Shown: piece by piece, positions 10,609-23,351 of the stretch
Position numbering within the stretch: the first letter of the stretch is position 1
Layout: every line of letters starts with the position of its first letter
NCBI GenBank assembly: GCA_039545295.1
Contig: BCIK01000020.1
Span: 282,353 to 346,352, forward strand
DNA length: 64,000 nt
Direction of reading: 5' to 3'
Origin: Udeniomyces pyricola
Lineage: Eukaryota > Basidiomycota > Tremellomycetes > Cystofilobasidiales > Mrakiaceae
The notes under the pieces: model-generated
What the model was told of the DNA's origin: nothing
Seen by the model: the letters and a program-made list of their open reading frames with translations, nothing else
Database searches by the model: none
Translations under genes and position numbers: made by a program

Positions 10609-13600
10609 TTAAAGATCATGGTTGGCTTTCTTGGACTTGTGTCGGATTTGCTTGCCGTACCTATGAGTAATGGAGAAATATCAGGCAAGAGGGAGGGGGA
10701 TGAATGGTGAGTAAATAGACGACATAAACATGAAAAGAGATTTCAACAATGTCACGTTTGTCGTTTCCTTGTTCTATTATTGCTGTTGTAAGGATCCGGC
10801 GAGGATGGATGGTACTTACTTGATGAGGACAAAGGGAATCGGAATGAAGAGACAAGCGAGTCCACCGAGGAGCGAGGAAGCACCTCCGATACCGAGCTTC
10901 TTGTACATGGCACTGGCGAACAACGGGACTGGAAAAAAAAAAAGAGGAGCACGACAAATGGAGATGGGACCGATAAGTACGTGTAGACATACAGGTCCGA
11001 AAACGAGCCAAGTGAGAAAGGGAAAGAGGCCAAAGAAGAAGATGAATAACGTACAGCCGGCACCGAAAGCGGATCGCATGAGATCGTTACCAGCAAGAAC
11101 TGAAGCGGCATCCCTGTCAAGACAGAAAGAGACCAATAGCAAAAAGCGATCAGTTCCTAAGAACGAGTCATGGGGTTCCCCCTAAAAGAACTGGACAGAG
11201 GTACATGAGGGAGATGACGTTGGGGATATATCAAGCAGGTGCAAGAAACTCACTTGGGGTAAGCATCAGTGAGGTAAGCGAAAATGGTTTGGAAAAGCAA
11301 GTAAGATCCGATTCCGAAGAACGAAGAACCGATCTAGAGTACAGAAAGAAGAAGAAGGAACAACGAAAGTGAGATTCACGTTGTATGATGAGAAGGAACA
11401 CAAAGCAAGAAGGTTTTGGTTGGACTCACGATGGGAACGATCCAGTGGACGAGTTTCGGGCCTGAAGCGGTCTGGTAAACCATGCCCGACCAACCGAACA
11501 TGAACAAACAGATGGGGATGCAGAACGCACTACGAGACAGAAACAGAGCGTGGAGTTGCGTCGCATGAGTATCAGCTCGGTGTGTTAGGAACTCCAAAAA
11601 AAAAAAACCCCTACAGAAGTAAGAAAAAGAAGGATAAAAAGGAAGGGGGATCTTACGCAAAAGTCGCCGGTCCAAGTCGCTTCTCTGGCTTGATGACCTC
11701 CTGACCCATCTCGTCCATGTTCTTATCGAACTCGGGCTCCATGACCTTCTTGGAGTAAATGACGAAGCCGACGAGACCGATCAACGTGCCGACAAAGATG
11801 CCAAGGAAGGCAGTTCCACTAAGACCAGAGTTGAAGCCGTGGTTGATTTGGAAGACCATGGGGAAGGACTCGAACCAAACTACACAAAGCAAGCATGGGG
11901 AGAGGGAAAGGGAGAGGAGTATAGTGCGCGTTAGATATCAGATGGTCCAGAAACTGCTGAGGAAGCGAATAAGGAGGAAGAGCGACTGACTGTAGACTGT
12001 ATATCGGAAATCGTAATAAGATGCAGTGACATCAGGGATAAGTGGCGGGGGGGCGGGGGGGGGGGCAAAATGATGACAAAAGAGAACGTTCAAAGAAAAC
12101 ATCAGTAGAGCTTCTAAATCCTCTGGATTTTTTTTTTGCATTGATGACGTACGCAATCCGTAGATGAGAGCGATGTAGAGGTTGAGCGCAAAGACGATAG
12201 GCTCCAGGAGCAAGATGATGGGCTTCGTGAGGGTCATCTTGATCATCTCGCTAGGCTTAGTTTGGGCGAGGTCAATCTCGCCTTGGCTCCTGAGCTCGTC
12301 GTTGCCGGTGTGCTTGCGGAGTCGGACGGCTCGTCGGTAAAGGATCTGATGAAGAGCGACAACAACCAAAAAGGGCAGACGTGCAAAGGTGATAGACGGT
12401 TAGAAAAAGCTTGTAGAGGACCAGGTAGGAAGGATAGCAGGCCTTACGTTTTCAGAAGATGTTTCGGGAAGGAAAAAGAGGAGGAAGATGAGACACCCTC
12501 CAGACAACCAAGTAAGAACCCAAATCGGCTGTAAAAGGAAGGATGGGGAGGAAATGGATGTTTGATGTTGTCAGAAAGGGTGCCAAACCGAACGCGGTAG
12601 TTAATCAATGAAAATAGAAATTACATACCCAAGTCCATCCGTTCGCTTGGAAGACGAATCCTCCGAGCAAAGGTCCGAGAGTGGGCCCTCCGACGGCGCA
12701 GATACCCCAGACACCGAGGGAGTACGCGAGGTATTTCGGGGAGAACATGTCGCCCATCGAAGCTCCACCCGTGGCCAGAGCGGGACTTCCAAAGAAACCC
12801 GTCAGGAATCTGAGCGGAGAATGCAAAGAGTCAAGAGCCATGGTAAGTTGAGGGAAAATTATCTAAAAATGTATCAGGGAAAAGATGGAAAGACGAACCG
12901 CATGGCAAGGACAGTATGGATGTTCTTGGCGTAGATGAGCGGGAATTGAAGGGCAACAAAGAGGATGAGGGTGGAGATGTCTGCCAGATACGAGCGCCAG
13001 AAGAGGGGACTGATCAGCGGCTTGATTCCATTGTGCAGAGTGGAGACCTCGGTAACGGTTACTCACAAACAGGAGATCGTCCGATCCTAGGAACCTCGGA
13101 AAGAGGAGAGAAGAACATGGGTCCAATACCGTAGCCGGCAACCTGCAAGTCGGAAAAGTTAAGAGAAGCATCTAAACGTCAATAAACAGGCTCAAGAATG
13201 GCACGTTTTCATAATCGGTTTGCCATCTGTCAATCGGTTCCTCTATACGCTCATGGCCTGTAACAAGACCGTTCGTCTGAGAGATACTCACGAAGAGAGT
13301 CAAACCGACGAGGCCAGTCTCTTGGGTGACACCAAAGTTGCTGGCAATGGAATCGCGACCGATGAGAGCAGGCGAGTAGATGGAAGAGCCAATATAGACC
13401 GAAAAGGTCAAAAGACCGATTTGAGTAGCAACGAAGCACTTATAAAGCGTGCTGAAGGAGAGAGGAAGAGGGAGTACAGAAATGACAAGTCAAGAAAGAA
13501 AAGGAAAGGGTAATTGGTTAGGACACCGGATCCATTGGATTTATGAATTCATGATGACGTTCACGTTTGTTGTCGCAGGAGATAAGCGGCGACAAGACAT

Positions 13601-14185
13601 AGATACGTACCTCCACTAAATTTTGGTAACATGAAGCGTTTTCCAGTAAGAGACCAAGTTGGACGATGGTCATGAGAAATAGGGAAGCCGAGGACATGAT
13701 GAAGCGAAGGGAAGGAGGGAGGAAGAAAAAGCGCGGGGGGGAGGAAGAGAATGACGTCATAAGATTGTGAGCTTCGTTCTCGTCTTGCTGTCTTTGCCAT
13801 GCTCAAGTAAGAGATCGGCTGCATCCTATGCCGTCCAGATACCTGCAACAGACTGCTTTGTATCATTTACGTAAAGGGACAGACTTGAACGTACGTTCTT
13901 GGGGTTCTCGGGGTCATCCTCGGAGTACCAGTCGACCAAGTTGGGGTCCTTGCCCTTCTCGCTCTTGTCCCCGCCGTTTGCGGCTCCTCCCTCAGCAACA
14001 CGGGTTTCCTCGGACGCTCGCGAATCCGTTCGCTCGTTGCGAGGAGGAGGCTGGGGTTTCTCTTTGTAGCGATCCATTTCGGATTGAGGTAGGGCGATCT
14101 CATCGGGGTATTGAAGGAGCTTGCGACGGGTGACGGTTCGGATGAGCCATCCTGCGACGGTGGTTTGGTAGGCTGTGAAACCCAT
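10609..14185 (-). CDS. DHA1-type MFS multidrug/polyamine-like transporter
   Basis: Predicted 12-segment proton antiporter of the major facilitator superfamily, DHA1 branch (fungal FLR1/TPO-type drug and polyamine exporters). The soluble N-terminus ends in VDWYSEDDPENPKN, typical of this branch. Membrane exons follow in order: VATQIGLLTFSVYIG, then AGYGIGPMFFSPLSEVPR, then CAVGGPTLGPLLGGF (antiporter motif C, GPxxGPxxGG), then WLSGGCLIFLLFLPETSSE. The central loop is YRRAVRLRKHTGNDELRS. The second half includes EPIVFALNLYIALIYGL, WFESFPMVF and FGWSGMVYQTAS, and the end is YGKQIRHKSKKANHDL. About 11 exons. An in-frame TAG 20 codons upstream and no other Met make 14185 the likely start. The substrate is unknown. 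Confidence 0.88.
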
Positions 14186-16792
14186 GGGATGGAGGTGATA
14201 GAAGGGGCGGAGAGTAGCGGTGGATTGAGGGATCCAAGAAACCTAGGACGGGTGGGATCGAAGAAATCGACCTTGGGAAGAAAGCGAAGGAGGGGAGGGG
14301 TAAGAGGAGGAGGAGAGAGAGTGGGGGTTGTAGCACTAATAAGGGAGAACGGAGAGGATACTTATTGTTAGTACAAAAAGCCAAGGACGACGCTTTGGAT
14401 CGTCTGTCGATCGCTCGAGCTGATTCCAAGTGAGATCGCAGGATGAGCCGTCTGGATCGGGCATTAAGAAAGTGGAGGGCGACGAGGGAGTCGCGTGCGT
14501 CGTCTCATTAGGATCATCAATCGGATCGAACGCGACTGAGTGACTGACGTCGACGCCTCGTTTTCGGCCTGTTCCAGCGCCGACATGTCTAGTAAACGTC
14601 ATAACTCGACATTAACTTACATAATCAACCTATGCTATCGACCTGCAGCAGTACAACGTGCAACGCCAATCTTCCCACCAGTCATATATATTACCCTTCT
14701 CAACATCTCGACACACACTGTTTAAGCTCCATAATATGTCATATAGAGTATGTAGTATGTAGTTACCCTACCACCGGCCAGCTGATCCAAAAGTTCAAGA
14801 AAGGTCTGAATCGCGCCTTCTTCATCACTTCGACATAATCGTGAACATGATCACAGCGCAGTACAAGATGCGTGTCGTCCAACTCGGACATCGATAATAA
14901 CACGTAAAAGGCCGCCGAATCCAGCAATCCCCTTCCGCCTCTCTGCTTGACTAAGTTTGAGAGCCCGGGCGCTCAAGGCTAGGACCATATATCGTATATA
15001 AGCGTACATGCATGTGTATTGCTGAGATCTGATGATCTGATCTATTGGCCGCGCGCCGGAGCCGATCCAGCGCCGTTGAACGTTGAACGTTGAGCGGACG
15101 CTTCTCTCTGATGATCGGTGATCGAGTTATCATGTACGAGAGAAAATCCCACGGAGGCCGGGCCGTCATGACAAACTAGTGGCAACAAATATATGTTTCT
15201 CACGAATGCAACGTCGTCAGCCGCGGATGCGTTTAGTTGCGATCATCGACCGAGAGCATGCATATCGTACTATCGATCGATCTGGCTTTCGGCCTACACT
15301 TATGGATATGACATTGGTGATGGTACTTTACGTCTGCAAATCTGCTATGCTGAGAGAAAGTACCGTCGGAGTAGTCGGATTGTAAAGGAGAAACAAGCCA
15401 GATATACAGCCACCCGTCGAAGTGTATATGCACAGCAATATTCAGTTGAAGCCTGAGTCGTAACTTAGAGCTGCAGATGTACTGATGGTCAGCACTCAGT
15501 AGTTGGTGCAGAGGTCAGTACGTCAGTCGTATCGTGACGTATGGAGCATGATCGATGACCATCGCGAGATTCAAGTTCGGTAATATAGACATCAATGATC
15601 TGCGCCACTGCCAAGGTCGTGTACTAAGTTTGGGCCGTCCGTGTGAGTTCCCTGACCCGTGGACATGTTGCCGTTGTTATCGTTGTTGCGTTGTTACATC
15701 GTTGCGTCGTTGTGGTCACTAGGGATACATGATGTTCAGAGCTCAGATGCTGGCCTGAGGATCGATAGTCATGAACACCTGCAATCAACCCAAATTGAAG
15801 TAGACTGGACCGGACAGGACAAACTAGCAAGCGAAATCATTCGATCCTAACCAGCTACATATGACCCGAGTTGTTAGATTTGAGCGTCGATGGCTCGATG
15901 GCGAGCTAACAGCGGCCGACTACTGGCTTCGACCATAAGGGAAGGAAGGAAGTGAGTGAGTGGGCCGTCGCAGAGGACGGCAGGACAAAAGTCCATCAGC
16001 GCGGCCAGAGGAAACGATAACTCGTTTCAGGTCAACGTCGATGGATAGATGTATCTATCGGCTGCATCGAACCAGACTCTGGCGTCTACGAGTAACATAA
16101 AGTGCGTGGCATGGAAGTCAGAACAGAGTCGTGACTTACAATTCGTCAAAGGGACTCAACCAAAGCGTCCCAAGGGGCTTTCAAGAACATGTTGGAAAGG
16201 TTAACGATGATCATGTCTAGTAGCTGCTAAATATCAACACATGTATAGCGGGGTAGTGTCGATGTGACGTGTGGACGTGTGAACCGCAGATATGATCTGG
16301 CTGGACACTATTGCAGTACAGTCAAGACATCGAGCTGTACGCGCGTTAGCACAGGGGAGATAGACGTCTTGTTGGCTTAGAAATTTATCTTGAGTAAGGG
16401 GTTGGACGGATAAATGACACGGAAGGGGGACGTACTGCTTGACTAGTGTACGTAGCGCACAACATGATCGACAGTGAAGAGTCCGTATTATAACTCGTAT
16501 AAATAGGATCCCGACTTTTTTTTGCCACATCCAGAACCTCCCTGCACTCGTATGCTGTTTCCACAAGGTCATATCTCGGTATCATCAGCCAAGTCTCACC
16601 CTATTCCATGTTCCAAATCGTACAAGCACATGGAGATCGTTCATCTTCCCCCTATAGTATTCCAATGAACGCAACCCTAAACCGACCCTGTTCCAACCCA
16701 TATCCCCTGCAATCCCATTTCTCCCCTCTGATCCGGAGAGCGATCGCGTCGTTGTCCGTTGCGTGTTGGGTCTAATGCGGACAACGATGTTT
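14186..16792. other. 2.6-kb gene-free region
   Basis: Lies between two minus-strand genes and should include the MFS promoter. Six-frame reading gives only short ORFs without recognisable motifs or plausible exon chains. It is rich in GATC and short palindromes such as CATGCATG (about 15009) and CGATCGATC (about 15273), and poor in the pyrimidine runs typical of other gaps here. Confidence 0.5.
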
Positions 16793-17476
16793 TTATTCGA
16801 CCCATCGGATCTCTTTGTTGACTTTGAAATCGGGATCTTTCACGAACTCGGCGTCGTAAACTGCGTTCACAGAGAATGAGGGGGAGGAAACAGAAGGGGA
16901 AGAAGGGGGGAGGGAGGGAAGACGAATGGGAGACGAAGGCCACGAGGATCGGATAGGAAAAGAAGACGATACAAGTTGTTCAGTTAGGAAGAGAAAGAGT
17001 CCTTGGTAAATGAGGATGATCCTGGGTTGGACCACACAGGGTACAGTCGACGAGAGGAATCCGAGAGAACAAGAACGAAAGACAAGGAGAGGAGAGCCAG
17101 AGCGCGCGCGTAATACGGGCGGTCGAAACTTACGCAGTGGATGGACCGTTGAACCCTCCTTTCTCGGGGAAACGCCGACTCTCGACTTGGCAAGCCACGA
17201 GAACGCAACATAGGACAAGCCGCAGATACCAAAGAGGGTGAGAAGATGAGGGCCTTTTTGGAGTCGGGTCGTAGAGCGTGGGGGATTGGCGAGGTCGGCG
17301 TTGGTGCGTGGTGGGCTAGACGTGCGTTGAGGGTTGTTGGTTAGGGTGGAAGGGTTAGAGGGGGTGCCAGGGGGTGCTGGTTGGGTGGCGTATGGTCTGA
17401 TCAAGCATGATCGGACCACGATGGCGCGTGGAGCAGCGATGATAGGTAGGCGAAGGGACATGGTGATGGTAAGCAC
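16793..17476 (-). CDS. Small predicted mitochondrial single-pass protein
   Basis: Two exons, roughly 136 residues. The start region (MSLRLPIIAAPRAIVVRS, then CLIRPYATQ) is rich in Arg and hydrophobics and lacks acidic residues, as in mitochondrial presequences. A Pro/Ser/Thr-rich linker follows. One transmembrane segment is predicted at LLTFGICGLSYVAFSWLA-like residues (read as LLTLFGICGLSYVAFSWLA). Exon 1 ends in GSTVHPL, and exon 2 continues LYDAEFVKDPDFK to the end at EIRWVE. Splicing as CTG C|TT TAC keeps the frame. I do not recognise the family; a small inner-membrane assembly or respiratory-chain accessory protein is conceivable. Start may be 17476 or the Met at 17461. Divergent from SOG2. 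Confidence 0.65.
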   Translation of the reverse strand: MLTITMSLRLPIIAAPRAIVVRSCLIRPYATQPAPPGTPSNPSTLTNNPQRTSSPPRTNADLANPPRSTTRLQKGPHLLTLFGICGLSYVAFSWLAKSRVGVSPRKEGSTVHPLRKFRPPVLRARSGSPLLVFRSCSLGFLSSTVPCVVQPRIILIYQGLFLFLTEQLVSSSFPIRSSWPSSPIRLPSLPPSSPSVSSPSFSVNAVYDAEFVKDPDFKVNKEIRWVE

Positions 17477-17707
17477 CTGGCTTGGGGATGAGGGAGAGTC
17501 GAGGATCGGACGGACTCTTTCCGAATTCCGACGTACGCGACAATATCGCTGTGAGAACGTGAAAACATAATGTGATATGCATCATAATATGATTATCCTG
17601 CTGAGATGCCATTGTCCATATGAATGGAAACCTGAAGTAAGACATCTTTGGTGCAGTTAGTGTGATTACGATAAGTGATAGATAATGTTTACTGTATGTA
17701 TACACAA

Positions 17708-17743
<36 letters not shown>

Positions 17744-18168
17744 GTCGATCGAGCGCGCTGCAAGCTGCAGTCGAAAGCACCCACCCACCCTGTACGTGTC
17801 GAGTCGACGCGAATGATCTCCCATCGATCATCGTCTTTGACTCCAACCCCTTGTCGCCTGATTCACTCATTCAGCCTGCTCCGTGCGCTGTTCTCCTCCA
17901 TCAAATCCCTCCCAACCACCGTTCCATCCTCAGTCCTCTACAGTTCACCGTCTACTGCCCATCCAGTTCTCACCAGTCGGACAACCGGCGAGGTCTCTCG
18001 TCATCAGCTCCGGCCTCACCCGCCTCCTCCTTCGTCGCGCCTTTCGCCCTCCCCCTTCCGTTCCTGTTTCCGGCTTCTCTCGCCCTCTCTTGCCGTCTCC
18101 CTCGACCTGATTCTGTGTTTACCCACTACCCTCATCTAGACGTGTCTCTCTTTTTTTTTTTTTCCTCC
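17477..18168. promoter_or_regulatory. Divergent promoter region, mitochondrial gene/SOG2
   Basis: About 0.7 kb between head-to-head starts. Contains a (TA)n tract at 17709-17738. A C/T-rich stretch ending in a T-run runs directly into the SOG2 ATG (TCCATGG), probably the SOG2 5' leader. Confidence 0.5.
17709..17738. repeat. (TA)n microsatellite
   Basis: About 14 TA units between the two divergent genes. Confidence 0.9.
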
Positions 18169-21100
18169 ATGGACTCTTCTATCCGTCAAATCACTCCCCA
18201 ACTACTTGATCACGCCAACAAGACCTCGCGCGACCAAGGCGATACCCTCGACTTCTCCCGTCTCGGACTTAATGACGTCGGCGAAGACGCGTTAGAGACG
18301 CTCGCCGCCGGTAATAACGGCAAAGGTGTGAGAAGGTGAATAAAGCTGAACGGGTTGAATTGGCCTGTGTGTTGAATCGATGAATCGGAGGGGCCATGCG
18401 ATGGGAAGCATTGTAGTCGCGCGACGAGCTGCATCAGGAGTGAGGAGCCAGGGCGAAGGAAGCAAGGAGAGCAGGGTGACATGAGGGTGGCTGACATACG
18501 AACCTTGTGTACCAACGGCCCTCACTATACCACATCTCTTCGAGTAATCAACATACCCGACAGAAGAAGGAGCGTTAGGTGCTTGGTGGCTTCAAGGTCA
18601 TTGCTGATCGATGTTTGCTACCTTTTACGCCCTTCGCCCCCTTCCTTCACACAGGCTGGCTCTCTCGCACAATGCCCTGCAGACACTGCCGACGTCGTTT
18701 CTGCTCCTCACCCGACTGCGGTATCTGAACCTCAAGGGAAACGACCTCCGAGAGGTCCCTGCAGTGGTAAGTTGACCCTCTTCCTGCTCGCATCGGACCT
18801 CTGGCTCGCTTCTCACGCGAGTCGCGTGGCTATATAGCGGGCGCCACTGATCATGGCCTCTTCACCCTCTCTCTCTTCACAGCTTGCATCACTTCCTGCC
18901 CTTGAGATCCTCGACATCTCACGTAACAAGATCAAGGCCATGCCGGAGAGGCCTGGCCGCCTCGCATCGCTTCGGGTGAGAACAGAGCTATGGATCGGAT
19001 CGTTATGGATCGATAGACAAGGATAGACGATTGACCAATCCTTGAGTCTTTCTCGACATATCTCTGTACCAGGTTCTTTCGCTCTCTCAGAACCGGTTGA
19101 GGGCACTGCCTAGCTGGCTAGGTATCTGTGTCGACCTCAAGGTGTTCAAGATTGACCACAACCCTCTTGAATGGCCGGTCAGTCGCACTCTTGGCTCAGT
19201 CTCAGTCCACCCCTTGAGAGTCGAGGCACGTTGCTTAAACGAACCGTCCATTTTTTTTTTGCCTCATAGCCAAGGGAGATCATGGAACGACCGGCTGATA
19301 CGTCGGATGCTGAGGAGAAGGTCTGGATCGCGTCGATTCGAGCATACATCCAGCAGTACATTGAAAGTCATCCGTCGACTGCGTCATCGACGGACCGTCC
19401 AGAGCAGACGTTCTCACCAGCCAAGGAGAAGCCTTACTCCCTCCCAACATCGACTTCGGTCGGCTCAACCATCTCATCCGCGTTTGTGGCGCCTTCTCAC
19501 CCTAGTGCCGCTTCGCCTTCGTCGGCTGCGGGCGGCTGGGGTCCGCCATCGTCTCATCGACGAGCTCACTCGCGAACGAACTCACAGTCTATATCCAACC
19601 GACACGTGACGATTCCTCCATCATCTCCTCTCCCCTCCTCTCTCGGCCTCGAAAAGGGTCCGCCTAAGTCGCACGTCTCGTCTCAACCGCCACGACCAAA
19701 GCACATTCATTCTCGGTCTGCTAGCTCTATCTCGCGCCCACCTTCACCCCCTATCACTGAGAGCGCCAGTCGTACACCTTCAAATCAAACCTATACCACC
19801 ATTGGTTCGCCTGAGTCCCACTCGCGGCAACGAAACGCGTCTTACCCGTCACCTTCTCCATCCCCTGGCGAACCCACTCCCCTGCCGTTCTCGTCCAACC
19901 ATTCTCGGACAACCTCTAGCTCGAGTTCTCACCATCGCCTTGCTTCCGTTGCATCTTCGCCGAATCAGCGCATTCATGCGACCTTGCACGATACAGTTGT
20001 CGCGTCCTCGGCTTCGCCTGCGAATCCCGTCCTGCGCGCGCAGCCGCGCCTCCACACCACTTCGACGTTGTCCTCAGCTACTTCGACCAATAACCGCCAC
20101 AGCCGGAATGCCTCCTTCAACTCTCAACCCCAAAGACTCTCCCAGCTACTTGTGTCGAAAAAGTCGCTGCCTGATCTTCGCCAGCCGCATGCCCAGATCA
20201 TCAGCGAACGGCAGAGCGCTGGCCGCCAAGACATCGCCCGGTGGGGGAGCCCGGTGCCCCCTTCTCCACAGGATGACACGTGTCATATCAATCGAGGTGG
20301 AGTTAAAGATGGATCGATGGACCGCAGGAGGTTGAGCGTAGGTGGCAGCCTCTCGCGTAAGATGTCAGATGACGCGCTCTCTCGACGACCGTCGGCCTCC
20401 CGTCAATTCGGCTCATCACGACATCTCCTTCAGAGGCTCGATGCAACTCACACTCGGCATCCCGACAGTCCGACGACACCGCTTGACCCCTCAACGCCTC
20501 ATCACTCGCTCTACTTTCGCCGCCTCGCAACCCTTCACCCTTCACCCTTACCAACGTCTTCGGCTCTGCCTGCGAACTTGTTGACGTTCATTCATTCCTC
20601 TCGTGGTCTGCTCTTTGCACTTTCCCAGATTCACTCGTCTCTAGCATCCCATCTCCTTTTCTCGCCTCATCATTTTTCATCCAACATCCTGCAGCGAGTC
20701 CTTCAGCCAGCGGGCGACTTCCTTGAGGGACTTGTCGATAGCCTCGATCGGTTCGATAGTGTCAGCCGACGTAAGACAGGTGGTGTCGATGGCAATGTCA
20801 TCCGAGGCGTTGTCGAGGGCGTGAGGGATTGTGTGGCCGTATTTGGCAAGGTGGTAGCTGTGCTCTCGATCCAGCTCAAGGTAGCTTCGACTGCAAGCCA
20901 CAGTAAGGAAAAAGAGCAGTACGAGGACTTGCGCTTCACTCGCACCCTGCTCCTCATGCTTCACGGCGCCATGGCCGAGATTGCGATCGCTTGGACGGCG
21001 ATGCAGCCGATCCTTAAATCGATCGCCCCTCTGCTTGTCTCGACAGTTCCGTCTCATCCCAATGCGTCCCATTCTACCAAACCTCAACCCCCTTCGACCC

Positions 21101-23351
21101 CAGGCAGTCGTCAGCACCACATCCTTTCCATTGCCTCGTCTTCGAGCGCGACCATTCGTACCCCTATATCGCCCATTCCCGAGCGGGCCGAGTCTCATTC
21201 GCCCTCATCCTCAATGGCCAACTCGCCTGTCTTCAACCGCAGTGTGTCAGCCACTCAACCGTTTGCTTCGCTCGCGGCTTCGACAAGCTCGGGTTCCCTG
21301 AGTGGAACTGTCGTGGGAGGATCCGGTAGGATGGGCATCCTCGCCGGGCATGGTTCCGATGATCAGGCTACGAGGGGAACATCGACGGCTGCGTCCTCGA
21401 CTGGGGCTTCGACGCCGACCCCCACACCCGGTCCACCGAGTCAGGCCGCTCGGAGTAAGGCTCGCCGGCAGGCAGGTTCTTTTTCGACGAAAGACGTCGA
21501 AATAGGAAGCAAGATCCCTCCATTTCCCCCAGTCTCCTCCTCTGGATCTTCTTCTGATGCCGCAACTGCAAGCAAGACTACGTCTCCATCCCCTGCCCCG
21601 CCTCCTGCACTTCGTTCCGCGCTGCGGAACCCCTTTGCGACGACGTCGACAACAGCACCAGCTCCAGCAACCTCGACACCCCATGCTTCCTCTCATGGTT
21701 CGACGACAGACTATTCCACCTCGCCCTTTACCGCTTCCGAAGCATCCTTCCAGCCACCTTCTTTGGCTCCCATCTCGACCAATGCTCTCAACGTCGGAAA
21801 ACCGTCTTCCTCTTCCTCCTCCTTCTCCCCCTCGGGTCTCTCACCAAATGGAACAGCTTCATCGATATCTCCGTTCGGTCATCCGCCCGCCCAATCTGCT
21901 CGTTCTCATTCGACTCAGTCGTCTGTCTCGTCTTCCCTTGGGCGTCCCGCTTCGCCCCAAGACGACCCACCCATTCGACATCAGTCTGGGCTGACAGACC
22001 GGGCTCGCCATGGGAGGTACGGCCTGTCCAACTATGGCCGGACCAACGGTGGTGTTCATGGAGGAGAAGGAGGAGGAGGACCAGAGACAGACAGAGCACC
22101 TTCTGCTTTGTCGAACGGAGGCCTAGGTTCAAGCGGAGGGCCAGGCCAGAAGGACGAAGCGGCTAGTCGGATGGTCGATCAAGGGCTTGTCGATCTCATG
22201 GTGGAGACGGTCGAGATTGCTCTCTCTGTCTACGCCATGATGGAGGAGGACCTTGCGTTGTTTATGGTTTGTCTCTTTTCCCTGTCCCTTGTTTTTGACT
22301 TGTTTCTTTCTTCTCTTGTTCTCTTGTTCTCTTGTTCTCTTGTTCTCTTGTTTCGTACATGGCTGCAAAAAGATGACGACATGAATCGACTGACACGCCT
22401 TCATTCCCTCCCACGTTTCCTTCATCCGCGTTCTGATTCTGGGTGCCTGCCTGGTTTCTCTAGCGATCGTTTGAGCATCAATCCCCTTCTTTAGATGCTT
22501 CAACGTCGTCTGCGCCTTCATCTCGCTTACTTTCTGTTCCGTCAAAACGAATCCACGAATTGGTTTCCCTCCTTCCTGTCGCGACATCCCATACGCTCTC
22601 GCTCCAATCGATCGTCCTCTCTCGACGATCTTCCCCTCCTCCGCCTCTTCCTTCTGTGAACCATCACCACTCTCACCCTTCATCTTCTTCAACCATCACA
22701 CCCCCTCCTGCTCTTCCCCTCTACCCTGAAGACTCTTCTTCTTCTTCCCCAACGCGCCTGTACGATTCCGCCCAGCTTTTCCTTACTCACCTGACGCACC
22801 TCGCGACACTCGCCCGGCAAGCCACGCTCGAAGACCGACTCGATCTCCGTCGGGCCGTCAAAGTCGGTTTAGGCAAGCTCACGCGTTTGGGGATGGACAG
22901 TGGCACCCTCCTCCATGTTTCGGCTGGGATCAGACGGCCAGGAACGAGCGCGAGTTTGTATGCGCCTTCGACAGGTTATACAGGTGGTGGTGGTGGAGGT
23001 GGGGGGAGAGCGGTTTCTCCGGGAGGTGGAGGAGGGTTTGGGAATCAGACTGAAGAATCCATGTCGACGTTTACAGCAGGAGGAGGGTCAAGTGGAGGGT
23101 TGACGGGTGGGAGGACGACGACGACGACGCGAATGAAACCGCTTGCCTTGGGAGGCCGAGCGAGAAGTACGACGGTTAATGGGCCTATACCACTCGGTCC
23201 AGTCACTGCTGCCCCTGGCGGTGGTAGTGGTGGGGGGCTGATGGGAGATGGAATGATAGGTCGGATACCTCTTCCACCCGGGCAGAGACCACTGCTTCTC
23301 GGGCAGAACAGTCGTTCGTTCCAGACGGGTGGGTTCGGAGCGAGAGGATAG
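18169..23351 (+). CDS. SOG2: RAM-network leucine-rich repeat protein Sog2
   Basis: Scaffold-type component of the RAM pathway, the NDR/LATS kinase network that controls polarity, cell separation and morphogenesis. Six exons, roughly 1,450 residues. Exons 1-4 encode leucine-rich repeats: LDFSRLGLNDVGEDALETL, LALSHNALQTLPTSF, LRYLNLKGNDLREVP, LEILDISRNKIKAMP, LSLSQNRLRALPSWLG and FKIDHNPLEWP. A very long exon (from about 19269 to 22266) is mostly Ser/Pro/Thr-rich and disordered, with a helical SOG2 core around LLTFIHSSRGLLFALSQ to LLMLHGAMAEIAIAW. The 197-nt intron 22267-22463 joins LALFM to RSFEHQ in phase 0. The C-terminal exon has a further helical part (AQLFLTHLTHLATLARQA) and Gly-rich stretches. 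The ATG is preceded by a T-run and sits in TCCATGG. Basophilic or polarity-kinase sites are likely but were not mapped. Confidence 0.88.
22311..22350 (+). repeat. Five tandem copies of TTCTCTTG
   Basis: Exact 8-bp unit repeated five times in the last SOG2 intron. Confidence 0.9.

Noticed and set aside
14336..14602. Minus-strand ORF upstream of the MFS start as an extra N-terminal exon
   Set aside because: An in-frame TAG lies between it and the MFS ATG, and no convincing splice joins them; more likely 5' leader.
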